Source of the DNA: Arenicellales bacterium
GTDB taxonomy: Bacteria > Pseudomonadota > Gammaproteobacteria > Arenicellales > UBA868
DNA length: 34,553 nucleotides
Direction: 5' to 3'
Assembly (NCBI GenBank): GCA_030754035.1
Contig: JASMBC010000010.1
Coordinates: forward strand, 1 to 34,553
Below the pieces are notes generated by a model. The model saw only the letters and a program-made list of their open reading frames with translations. It was not told the origin of the DNA and made no database searches. Position numbers and translations under genes: made by a program. How positions within the stretch are numbered: position 1 is the first letter of the stretch; every line of letters starts with the position of its first letter. This document shows, in pieces, positions 1-8,360 of the stretch.

Positions 1-162
1 TGTATGACACGATTCCTCCTCCCCGGAGAATACGCAAGGGATAGGAATTTGCTTTTGGCAGAAGTATAGGAAGTATAAAGCGTATTTAATGGAAAAAGAG
101 AGGGGATGAAAAGTCTGGTTGCAGTCTGTTTGCAGCCGAAAAGGTAATGTATTGCATCCGAT

Positions 163-423
163 TTATCCTTGAGTCCTTAAAATTCGGTTAATTTCTCCTG
201 CCAATGAACCACTTATGTCCTTGACACCACAATCAAGGCGTGTCGGTCGCTGTATGTGAATGGATTCCTCAAATTGATGAGCTTCACGACCGGTGTCAAA
301 TGGTCGAACAGTGATTTTGTTCACCTTGGCCCCGACAAGGAGACCGTATTGTTTTATACGAGTGTCAACATCTCTGGCATAACCTACTTTTAACCATTCA
401 AACGACGGCGTTGTAACGACTTT
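163..423 (-). pseudogene. GIY-YIG/T5orf172-like nuclease domain fragment
   Basis: An open frame of about 86 codons ends with TAA at 163-165. It has no ATG, GTG or TTG near its beginning, and a TAG at 424-426 closes it upstream. The translation contains WLKVGYARDVDTRIKQYG followed, about 23 residues later, by EAHQFEESIH. The K-(V/I)-G-Y, D-x-x-x-R-(I/L)-K and A-x-x-(F/L)-E-x-x-(I/L)-H pattern resembles the central part of GIY-YIG-type domains of the T5orf172/MUG113 kind, including the arginine and the glutamate expected at the active site. The strand that would carry GIY is not found upstream in any frame, so I read it as the 3' part of a broken gene. The family assignment is by eye and tentative. 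Confidence 0.35.
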
Positions 424-618
424 CTATTCCTCTTTTAGGATTTGTATTTTCCTCTATGGTCTTTTCTTTTTACTTCTTCTTATCTTATCACCTCAAAAAA
501 ACAACCAGTCATACATGTCAGTTAGAGAAAACGATACCAATACAATGTTGTTGTATATTGATAAAAAGGATTTTACTTAGGAGACTTTTCACTTCTCAAA
601 TAAAAAGATATCAGAAAA
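424..618. other. AT-rich non-coding stretch
   Basis: No convincing gene is visible. It contains a short hairpin at 540-556 (ATACAA, 5-base loop, TTGTAT) and a tiny 11-codon frame starting at 545. The strong terminator just downstream implies that some rightward transcript, possibly a small RNA or leader, ends here, but I cannot define its start. Confidence 0.3.
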
Positions 619-653
619 ATCCCGGCAGATAATTTTTGCCGGGATACTTTTTT
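619..653. terminator. Bidirectional rho-independent terminator
   Basis: A perfect 9-bp stem (ATCCCGGCA at 619-627, TGCCGGGAT at 637-645) with a 9-base loop is followed on the plus strand by AC and six T. On the minus strand the same stem is followed by TTTTTC. It isolates the downstream RusA-like gene from transcription entering from the left. Any reading frame starting at 636 begins inside this hairpin and can be discounted. Confidence 0.85.
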
Positions 654-672
654 GTAATTACTGGTATTGGAC

Positions 673-690
673 TGATATTTGTAAATATCA
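673..690. promoter_or_regulatory. Operator-like palindrome upstream of RusA-like gene
   Basis: TGATATTT (673-680) and AAATATCA (683-690) form a perfect 8-bp inverted repeat around GT. It lies between the terminator and the ribosome binding site of the RusA-like gene, beginning directly after a possible -35 box (TTGGAC, 667-672). The position suits a repressor site over the promoter. No matching -10 box is clear, so the promoter itself is uncertain. Confidence 0.45.
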
Positions 691-731
691 ATAGATCACA
701 ACATTACAGGTTGGACAACAGGAGGTGTCAA

Positions 732-1235
732 ATGGATATCAGAGTAGAAAGGTCTCATACAGTTGAGGCGAAGTCGTTTCAGGTAAACAAAATGTTGAAG
801 AACAAAAAGAATTTTCAAGCAAACTTGAAACTATGGAAACAACTGTTCAACAATTATCTGCCAGATGATTTCTAGCCTTCAGACATCGCGAAGCATTCAT
901 TGCGACTCGACTTCTATATGGATGAAGATATGGATCTGGATAATTCGTTGAAATACACGATTGATGCACTTGAGGACAAATACAAGTTCAATGATCGCAA
1001 CATACTACACATCGTAGCCTACAAACACCCAATAGATTTAAATTGGCGAGAACTAAAAAAAGGAATCAAAGATAGATATCGTATCAAGATATCTCTTACA
1101 GAAAGACTTCAGTATGACGACTTCGACAACAACGGTAAGCCTTTTGAAGAACAGGACATCAACAACACTACACCAGACGAGGACTACAAGTTGTTGTTCG
1201 ACTTAGCCACATACGGTCTCGACGGCAAAAGTTAG
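732..1235 (+). pseudogene. RusA-like Holliday junction resolvase, split by an in-frame TAG
   Basis: RusA enzymes are small dimeric endonucleases that cut Holliday junctions, usually phage-encoded. A strong ribosome binding site (AGGAGG, 720-725) precedes ATG at 732. The frame runs 47 codons to TAG at 873-875, then stays open from 876 to the stop at 1233-1235. The part after the TAG contains DLDNSLK, then DAL and ND, then a lysine 10 residues on. This aligns residue by residue with E. coli RusA D70-L-D72-N-x-x-K76 and D91...K101, so all the catalytic acidic residues and the lysine are kept. The beta strand before DLDN begins upstream of the only alternative start (TTG at 900), which argues that the full gene once ran through 873. 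With the amber codon read through, the product would be 167 residues against 120 for E. coli RusA. It is either a nonsense pseudogene, an amber-readthrough gene, or a shorter protein started at 900. Confidence 0.72.
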
Positions 1236-1277
1236 ATTGTAGTAGTCAGATACACTTTTGATATCACCTGTAACAGA

Positions 1278-1301
1278 AAAGTAGACAATTTTGTCTACTT
1301 T
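1278..1301. terminator. Hairpin terminator between RusA-like gene and integrase
   Basis: An 11-bp perfect stem, AAAGTAGACAA (1278-1288) and TTGTCTACTTT (1291-1301), surrounds two T. It lies three bases past the integrase stop codon and 42 bases past the end of the RusA-like frame, so it can serve both convergent transcripts. On the minus strand the stem runs into TTTTCTG, a short U tract, so the integrase transcript is the more likely client. Confidence 0.7.
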
Positions 1302-1304
1302 AGT

Positions 1305-2609
1305 TCAGATGATTATTTGACCATCCTTGTCTCGACTAACTTTCTGTGTAAGTTCTTTTGCCATCAACTCTGTCTGAACTTGTCCATAGTGGTTTTCAAG
1401 ATAATCAAGACCACAACCTAAACTCTTTGCCAGTACGTATGCGTTGACTCCTGTGTAGAGTCGTTGAGTCGCATAGAAGTGCCTCAAGTTATAGAACGAG
1501 ATATTCTCAACTGAATTCTCTTGTAGACGTGTTTCGTCTAACATTTGATTCCACATTCTGTAATAAACGTGTTTACCTAACTGTTCTCCAGTTTCAGACA
1601 AATTATCGACAAATACATAATCAGATGAGTTAGTGAAGTTTGAGTGTCGGTCGATTGTTCTAAAGACATCGCCTCTTCTGCCTACAACAGTTCTTGCCTT
1701 TTTATTTTTTGTTTGTTTGGCCTCAAGATTGATTAGTACTTGATGGCCATTTTCATCCTTAGTGATTTTACCGACATTTCTCCATTTCAATCTCCTCAGT
1801 TCACCAAATCTCATACCTGTATTCGCTAGTACTAAAACAGCCCAGTAGAGAAACTTACGTTGTGATTGTTCTTTCTTGTCACCACGACTACTCCATTCTT
1901 TACTACGTAGATGTTCATAGATTGTTCGATACTCTTCAACTTCAAGAGCCCTACGTTTTCGTACTTCTACAGTAAGAACTGGAAAATATGGTAGATGTCG
2001 TTCAGTTAGGTATTCGTGACGAATAGCGAACTTATACATCGCCCGAATAGTTGATACTTCATTTCGTAGAGTCACATCTTGAACTGATGAACTCTTGTCT
2101 CGCCTGAATCTATAATAGCCATCCCAAATATTTCTACCAATATCTGTGATTTTGATAGTTGGTGTAACGAAATCGAGATAGTGAGCCAGTTGAGATCGAA
2201 TACTTTCCCAACGCCCCATCGTTCTCGTAATGCCCACATCTTGTTTGGCTGACTCAAGGTACAGTTCGACTAGTTGTGATGCCTTCAACGCAAAGATAGG
2301 CTGTTCAAGTTCAATCTTTGCTATTGTTTCTTTCCAATATTTCCGTGCTACTTCTTTTGCGTCATCAAGATCACGTTTACGAGTAGATTTTCTTATGTAT
2401 TTTTTCTCGTTACTGATCCACATCTGAAACTGATAGATATCTCCGCTAACTGGTGTTCGGAATAAAGTGACTTCACCGTCACAAAGAGTATGTTCTTCAG
2501 TTCGTGTCTTGTTCTGTTTACGAACACGTTTCTTTTTGACCTTTTTCTGATGACGAGTCGGTAAGGCAGACTTGATTCGTGTGACTTTCTTCTTGGTTTT
2601 CTTGACCAT
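1305..2609 (-). CDS. Tyrosine site-specific integrase
   Basis: A 434-residue phage-type integrase that would cut and rejoin DNA at attachment sites through a covalent phosphotyrosine. The first 40 residues are strongly basic (many KKK and KKR runs), followed by an arm-binding-like region (about 45-100), a core-binding domain (about 108-205) and the catalytic domain (about 220-420). Visible catalytic residues are R267 in TGMRFGELRRL, a lysine of the AKQTKNKK segment (298-304), R376 in YNLRHFYAT, and the nucleophile Y408 in LENHYGQV. The usual first box II histidine is Y373 and the usual H/W before the nucleophile is C399. Similar substitutions occur in integrases with the LAKxMGTSVxMxExHYGHV type of C-terminus. 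It starts two bases after the serine recombinase stop, so the two are probably co-transcribed and translationally coupled; AAGGCGG upstream is the likely ribosome binding site. Confidence 0.88.
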   Translation of the reverse strand: MVKKTKKKVTRIKSALPTRHQKKVKKKRVRKQNKTRTEEHTLCDGEVTLFRTPVSGDIYQFQMWISNEKKYIRKSTRKRDLDDAKEVARKYWKETIAKIELEQPIFALKASQLVELYLESAKQDVGITRTMGRWESIRSQLAHYLDFVTPTIKITDIGRNIWDGYYRFRRDKSSSVQDVTLRNEVSTIRAMYKFAIRHEYLTERHLPYFPVLTVEVRKRRALEVEEYRTIYEHLRSKEWSSRGDKKEQSQRKFLYWAVLVLANTGMRFGELRRLKWRNVGKITKDENGHQVLINLEAKQTKNKKARTVVGRRGDVFRTIDRHSNFTNSSDYVFVDNLSETGEQLGKHVYYRMWNQMLDETRLQENSVENISFYNLRHFYATQRLYTGVNAYVLAKSLGCGLDYLENHYGQVQTELMAKELTQKVSRDKDGQIII

Positions 2610-2611
2610 GG

Positions 2612-3259
2612 TTAGGCCGCCTTATCGAGTGCCTTGTAAACAGTGCCTACACCGATCTCAAGATTCTTTGCGATCTGTTTGATAGGCATGCCTTGTTCTC
2701 GTAATAGACGAACAGATTGTGCCATACCACTATTGAAGTTAGTCGGCCTTCCTAACTTCTTACCTTCTGCCTTTGCCCTCGCCAAGCCACTATTGATACG
2801 TTCTTTGATGATTTCACGTTCAAACTGACTGAACACACCAATCATTGCGAACATAGCACGACCAGAACTTGTACTTGTATCAATACCGTTGACGTGTAAG
2901 TAGAGATCAATATTCTTTTCGTGAATATCTTCTATGAACTCAACAAGATTCTTGAGAGAACGACCAAGACGTGAAACATCCCAAGCCATGATTAGATCAA
3001 ATCGACCTCTAATAGAATCTTTCATCAGTCGATCAAACTCTTTACGTTCAGATCGCGATTTCGCACCAGACACCTTCTCAAGATACTCATCAACGATCTG
3101 CCAGTTATTACGACTGGCAACTTCTCGTAGTTCAGAGAGTTGATTCTCTAAAGTCTGTTTTTCTGTAGAAACCCGTGCGTAGATAACAACACGTTTAGAA
3201 TACTGTGACGATTGAAATTGAGTAATAGAGTTCATTTTGTAACATTCTCGTAGTGACAT
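2612..3259 (-). CDS. Serine recombinase (resolvase/invertase family)
   Basis: A 215-residue small serine recombinase, the family of Tn3 resolvases and Hin/Gin invertases, which exchange strands through a phosphoserine. The catalytic domain shows YARVST with the nucleophile S31, the arginine-rich WDVSRLGRS motif (92-101), SSGRAMFAMIGVFSQFERE (131-149) and the E-helix IIKERINSGLARAKAEGK. A C-terminal helix-turn-helix (about 181-213, MPIKQIAKNLEIGVGTVYKAL) binds DNA, so the length and domain order are complete. A second possible start is M9. No good Shine-Dalgarno precedes either start. It is the first gene of an operon with the tyrosine integrase. Whether it resolves dimers, inverts a segment or helps excision cannot be told here. 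Confidence 0.9.
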   Translation of the reverse strand: MSLRECYKMNSITQFQSSQYSKRVVIYARVSTEKQTLENQLSELREVASRNNWQIVDEYLEKVSGAKSRSERKEFDRLMKDSIRGRFDLIMAWDVSRLGRSLKNLVEFIEDIHEKNIDLYLHVNGIDTSTSSGRAMFAMIGVFSQFEREIIKERINSGLARAKAEGKKLGRPTNFNSGMAQSVRLLREQGMPIKQIAKNLEIGVGTVYKALDKAA

Positions 3260-3315
3260 TTTCTATGTCTTTGATTTTACTACAAAATGATGTAACTTTG
3301 TAACTACTTTGTAAC
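3236..3315. repeat. TTTGTAAC repeats at the recombinase operon promoter region
   Basis: TTTGTAAC occurs at 3236-3243, 3297-3304 and 3308-3315, and GATGTAAC ends at 3296. The two right-hand copies are 10-bp direct repeats (ACTTTGTAAC) with an 11-base period, about one helical turn. They lie 36-56 bases upstream of the serine recombinase start, and the third copy overlaps its first codons. On the minus strand a possible -10 (TAAAAT) lies between them. They look like binding sites for a repressor or for one of the recombinases. Confidence 0.5.
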
Positions 3316-3339
3316 AATTTTTCCCTTATTAATCAAATG

Positions 3340-3390
3340 GTTAGTACCTTTTGTTTACTCCCACTCGATAGTCGCTGGGGGTTTGCCCGA
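3340..3390. other. Probable integration junction at guaA 3' end
   Basis: The last guaA codons read IEWE-stop, the conserved GMP synthetase ending, and the AT-rich element starts immediately beyond. guaA 3' ends are known attachment sites for tyrosine-integrase islands that restore the gene's terminal codons. Only one junction is in view, so the repeat core cannot be delimited. Confidence 0.4.
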
Positions 3391-4959
3391 GATATCATAG
3401 GTGACTCGGCTGATACCACGTACTTCATTGATAATGCGAGTGGAGATATGCCCTAGCACATCGTAGGGGATGTGCTTCCAGTTCGCGGTCATGAAGTCCA
3501 CGGTCTCCACTGCGCGCAGGGTAATGACGTATTCATAGGCGCGATTGTCCCCAACTACGCCTACTGAGCGCACCGGCAAGAAAACTGCAAAGGCCTGGCT
3601 GATCTGATCATACAGGTTGTTCCGGTGTAACTCTTCCAGGTAGATCGCATCGGCCTGGCGGAGGATATCGGCGTATTCCCTGCGTACCTCACCCAGAATA
3701 CGCACCCCCAAGCCGGGGCCCGGAAACGGGTGGCGAAAGACGATTTCTGGCGCCAACCCCAATTCAAGGCCGATACGACGCACTTCGTCCTTGAACAGCT
3801 CTTTGAGCGGTTCAAGCAACGACAGGTGCAGCGTCTCGGGCAGTCCGCCGACATTATGGTGGGACTTGATGACCTTGGCCTTGCCGGATTTGGCGCCTGC
3901 CGATTCGATCACATCGGGGTAGATAGTGCCTTGGGCCAGCCAGCGTGCCCCTTTGATTTTCTGCGCTTCCTCCTGGAAGACCTCTATAAACGTCCGCCCA
4001 ATGACCTTGCGCTTTGCTTCCGGATCAGCAACCCCCGCCAGCGCTTTCAGGAAGCGCTCCTGGGCATCAACACGTACCACTTGCACTCCCAGATGTTTAG
4101 CGAAGTTATTCATCACCTCATCGCCTTCGTTCAAGCGCAACAGGCCGTTGTCGACAAAAATACAAGTCAACTGCCTGTCGATCGCCCGTTGCAGTAGCGC
4201 AGCTACCACCGAGGAATCGACGCCGCCGGAAAGCCCTAGGATTACCTGGTCATTACCCACCGTGGCACGCACGTTCTCGGTAATGCTGTCGATAATGGTC
4301 TCTGCGGTCCACTGACCTGAGCAGCCGCAGATCTGGCGCACAAAACGCGACAAAATCTCGCGCCCGTACATCGTGTGGGTTACTTCCGGATGAAATTGTA
4401 GGCCGTAGTACCGCCGTTTCTCATCACCGATCGCCGCAAGTGGTGCATTCTGGCTCGCCGCCATGACGTGAAAGCCTTCGGGTAAGTGGGTGACCCGGTC
4501 GCCATGACTCATCCAGACATCGAGCCCAGCATCTTCCATGGAAGGTTGTTCTAAGAGATCACTAAGCAACCCAGGTGTAGCCGATGGGATCAGGCGGGCG
4601 AACCCGTATTCACGGTGTTCGCTGGTCTCAACCTTGCCGCCAAGCTGCGCTGCCATGGTCTGCATGCCGTAGCAAATCCCAAGCAACGGCCGATCCCAGC
4701 TGAAAAGTTCTACCGGGGCACGGTCGGTACTGGTATCGGTAACGGTGTCGGGGCCGCCCGAAAGGATTACGCCCACCGGGTTGAAACTACAAATCTCCGC
4801 AAAAGGTATCTCGCAGGAGTGAATCTCGCAGTAAACCCCGGCCTCCCGTACCGCACGGCCAATCAGTTGCGTGTACTGCGAGCCAAAATCAAGGATGAGG
4901 ATGCGCTCGGCATGCGGGTCAGGGGTGCCCGCCACGGTTTCGCCAGCCATCGCCGACAC
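3355..4959 (-). CDS. guaA: GMP synthase (glutamine-hydrolysing)
   Basis: It amidates XMP to GMP using ATP and glutamine, the last step of guanylate synthesis, in the cytoplasm. The 534 residues are the normal length. The class I glutamine amidotransferase domain (about 18-205) has the catalytic triad C96 (GICYGMQ), H190 and E192 ([11 protein letters not shown]). The ATP pyrophosphatase P-loop SGGVDSS is at 244-250, and a C-terminal dimerisation domain ends in IEWE. The start codon directly follows the guaB stop codon with no spacer, so the two are an operon. About 17 residues precede the conserved [11 protein letters not shown] start, slightly more than in E. coli. The downstream flank is the mobile element. 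Confidence 0.97.
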   Translation of the reverse strand: MSAMAGETVAGTPDPHAERILILDFGSQYTQLIGRAVREAGVYCEIHSCEIPFAEICSFNPVGVILSGGPDTVTDTSTDRAPVELFSWDRPLLGICYGMQTMAAQLGGKVETSEHREYGFARLIPSATPGLLSDLLEQPSMEDAGLDVWMSHGDRVTHLPEGFHVMAASQNAPLAAIGDEKRRYYGLQFHPEVTHTMYGREILSRFVRQICGCSGQWTAETIIDSITENVRATVGNDQVILGLSGGVDSSVVAALLQRAIDRQLTCIFVDNGLLRLNEGDEVMNNFAKHLGVQVVRVDAQERFLKALAGVADPEAKRKVIGRTFIEVFQEEAQKIKGARWLAQGTIYPDVIESAGAKSGKAKVIKSHHNVGGLPETLHLSLLEPLKELFKDEVRRIGLELGLAPEIVFRHPFPGPGLGVRILGEVRREYADILRQADAIYLEELHRNNLYDQISQAFAVFLPVRSVGVVGDNRAYEYVITLRAVETVDFMTANWKHIPYDVLGHISTRIINEVRGISRVTYDISGKPPATIEWE

Positions 4960-6461
<1,502 letters not shown>

Positions 6462-6537
6462 CTTGTAAGGTGCCTGGCTAACACAAGTCATTATTTTTTA
6501 AGAATAAATTCGCCTTATTTCATCCGGAGGACCGATC

Positions 6538-6870
6538 ATGCGCATTAGCAGACTGCTGCCGGCACTTGCTCTTGGCGCCGTCCTGGCCTACAGCGTACCG
6601 CTGGCCAATGCCGCCTCAGCTGCCGACGCCGTTGCTCAAGCGGAACAAGACCTCAGCAGCGCTAAAAAAGCAGGTGCCCTCTGGCGCCTGATCGATGCGG
6701 CAACGGGTGGCAGTGCGGTTAGCCTGAGCAAACTACTGAAGGTGGCCAAGAAAAAACTCGAGGCCGGGGATGAAGCTGAAGCACTGCGTCTTGCCGAGCG
6801 CATTTCCTGGGCCAGCCAAGCCGGCATTACCCAAGCCAAGCAGCAGCAGGACGCCGGGCCCATCTACTGA
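6538..6870 (+). CDS. Small exported protein, SoxK-like helical repeat
   Basis: A 110-residue protein with a clear Sec signal peptide (MRISRLLPALALGAVL..., likely cut after ANA at residue 25) and an 85-residue, alanine- and lysine-rich, mostly helical mature part. Phrases such as AVAQAEQDLSSAKKAG, KVAKKKLEAGDEAEALRLAERI and AGITQAKQQ resemble the periplasmic SoxXA-binding (SoxK) type of protein. The resemblance is compositional and no other sox gene is nearby, so the function is unknown. GGAGG sits 9 bases before the ATG. It is divergent from guaB and is followed by its own terminator, so it is a single-gene unit. Confidence 0.7.
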   Translation: MRISRLLPALALGAVLAYSVPLANAASAADAVAQAEQDLSSAKKAGALWRLIDAATGGSAVSLSKLLKVAKKKLEAGDEAEALRLAERISWASQAGITQAKQQQDAGPIY

Positions 6871-6885
6871 CCACTGAGCTTTCGC

Positions 6886-6914
6886 TACAAAACCGGGCCC
6901 TGGCCCGGTTTTTT
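6886..6914 (+). terminator. Rho-independent terminator
   Basis: AACCGGGCC (6891-6899) and GGCCCGGTT (6902-6910) form a GC-rich stem flanked by an A run on the left and six T (6909-6914) on the right. It ends the transcript of the small exported protein just ahead of xseA. Confidence 0.9.
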
Positions 6915-6949
6915 GTGCCGACCAGCACATTGCTCAAGTCAGCTCCGCC

Positions 6950-8344
6950 GTGCACAATCTGTTGGTGGAGCGAATAGTCTACACAGTCAGTCAATTCACA
7001 CGGGCCGCGCGCGAATTGCTCGAGGAGAACTTTGTAGATATCTGGCTAGAGGGAGAAATATCCAACCTTGCTACTCCCGCTTCCGGTCACAAGTACTTCT
7101 CACTTAAAGATGAGAACGCCCAGGTCCGCTGCGCACTCTTTCGTAACCGGCGAATTCAGCCTGCCGGCGCCCTGGCAAATGGCAATGCGGTACTGGTTCG
7201 CGGCGCCGTCTCGCTCTACGAGCCACGTGGAGATTTTCAACTCATCATCGATTATCTTGAGCCGGCCGGCGAAGGGGCACTGCGCCAGCGGCTTGAGGTG
7301 CTCAAACAACGCCTCGATAAAGACGGCTTATTCGATCCTGCCAGCAAACGCCCGCTACCGCCCATGCCACGGCGAATCGCGGTAGTTACCTCGGCCACTG
7401 GCGCCGCAATACGCGACATCATGGCCACCCTGGCGCGCCGCTTCCCTTTGGTGGAAGTAGACCTTTACGCGGTAACCGTCCAGGGCCCATGTGCCGGCCC
7501 GGAAATCGCCGCCGCGCTCACCGCGGTAGGACACACCCGCACCGCCGAAGTTGTGATCCTGGCCCGCGGCGGCGGCTCACTAGAAGACTTATGGGCCTTC
7601 AATGAAGAGATTGTGGTTCGCGCCGTGCGCTCGTGCCGACTGCCTGTAGTCTCTGGGGTCGGCCATCAAACTGACTTTACCCTGGTGGATTTCGCAGCTG
7701 ACCTGCGGGCTGCCACGCCAACCGCTGCGGCCGAAGCAACAACGCCGGATCGTGAAGAATTGACGCAGGAACTGCGGCTGACCACAGCAAGATTGCGGCA
7801 AGCACTACAGCACCGGCTGCGTGATAAAGCCCAGCAACTAGACGTTGCCGTCGGCCAGTTGCACCATCCCCTGGAACGATTGCAACACCAGTCACAGGTC
7901 ACCGACAATCTCGAGCGCCGCCTGAGTGCAGCCTGTAAGAACGCTCTGGCCGGTCCGCACTTCAAGGTGACAGCATATGCGCACCGTCTCAACGCCTGTT
8001 CTCCGCGAAGGCGCCTGCCCTACCTGCAAGCTGTGTATGGCGCACTGCATCAACGTCTTGCCGACCGCGCCCAGGTGCTACTCACCAGTCAACGGCAGCG
8101 CCTGGTCGTCGCCCAAGCGCAACTCGATGCATTGAGTCCCAGGGGCACGCTGGCCCGAGGCTATGCCATCGTACACAACCTGACCAGCGGCACCCTCGTT
8201 CGCTCTGCCGACGATGCCCCGGTCGGAGCTCGAGTGCAGGCCGAACTCGCCGCCGGCTGGTTCAAGGGTCAGGTGGAGGAGACCGGCACCACGCCCGTGG
8301 CATCGCCTGTTGCGCGCCCCGGTCGTTTTAAATCCAAACGTTGA
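6950..8344 (+). CDS. xseA: Exodeoxyribonuclease VII large subunit
   Basis: It forms, with the small subunit XseB (not in this window), the nuclease that degrades single-stranded DNA to oligonucleotides. The 464 residues fit the family. An N-terminal OB-fold runs from about 8 to 105 (LEGEISNLATPASGHKYFSLKD). The catalytic domain follows, with PMPRRIAVVTSATGAAIRD, ARGGGSLEDLWAFNEE and VSGVGHQTDFTLVDFAADLRA (in pieces), then long C-terminal helices. The predicted start is GTG at 6950 and no strong ribosome binding site is visible. It converges on der with 16 bases between. Confidence 0.95.
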   Translation: MHNLLVERIVYTVSQFTRAARELLEENFVDIWLEGEISNLATPASGHKYFSLKDENAQVRCALFRNRRIQPAGALANGNAVLVRGAVSLYEPRGDFQLIIDYLEPAGEGALRQRLEVLKQRLDKDGLFDPASKRPLPPMPRRIAVVTSATGAAIRDIMATLARRFPLVEVDLYAVTVQGPCAGPEIAAALTAVGHTRTAEVVILARGGGSLEDLWAFNEEIVVRAVRSCRLPVVSGVGHQTDFTLVDFAADLRAATPTAAAEATTPDREELTQELRLTTARLRQALQHRLRDKAQQLDVAVGQLHHPLERLQHQSQVTDNLERRLSAACKNALAGPHFKVTAYAHRLNACSPRRRLPYLQAVYGALHQRLADRAQVLLTSQRQRLVVAQAQLDALSPRGTLARGYAIVHNLTSGTLVRSADDAPVGARVQAELAAGWFKGQVEETGTTPVASPVARPGRFKSKR

Positions 8345-8360
8345 GGTAATACCAGTAGCG

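Larger units (their letters stand above)
1..3354. mobile_element. AT-rich integrated element (partial), abutting guaA 3' end
   Basis: Composition changes sharply at the guaA stop codon: everything to the left is AT-rich with different codon use, and everything to the right is GC-rich. The segment encodes a serine recombinase, a tyrosine integrase and a RusA-like resolvase, as expected for an integrative element or prophage remnant. The 3' end of guaA is a documented integration hotspot for genomic islands. No second copy of the guaA 3' end is visible in the first 3.3 kb, so the far end probably lies beyond the left edge. The element type (phage, ICE, satellite) cannot be decided from this part. 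Confidence 0.65.

Noticed and set aside
636-875. A 79-codon reading frame from TTG 636
   Set aside because: Its start lies inside the terminator hairpin and it has no ribosome binding site; only the part from ATG 732, with AGGAGG, is retained as the 5' part of the RusA-like gene.
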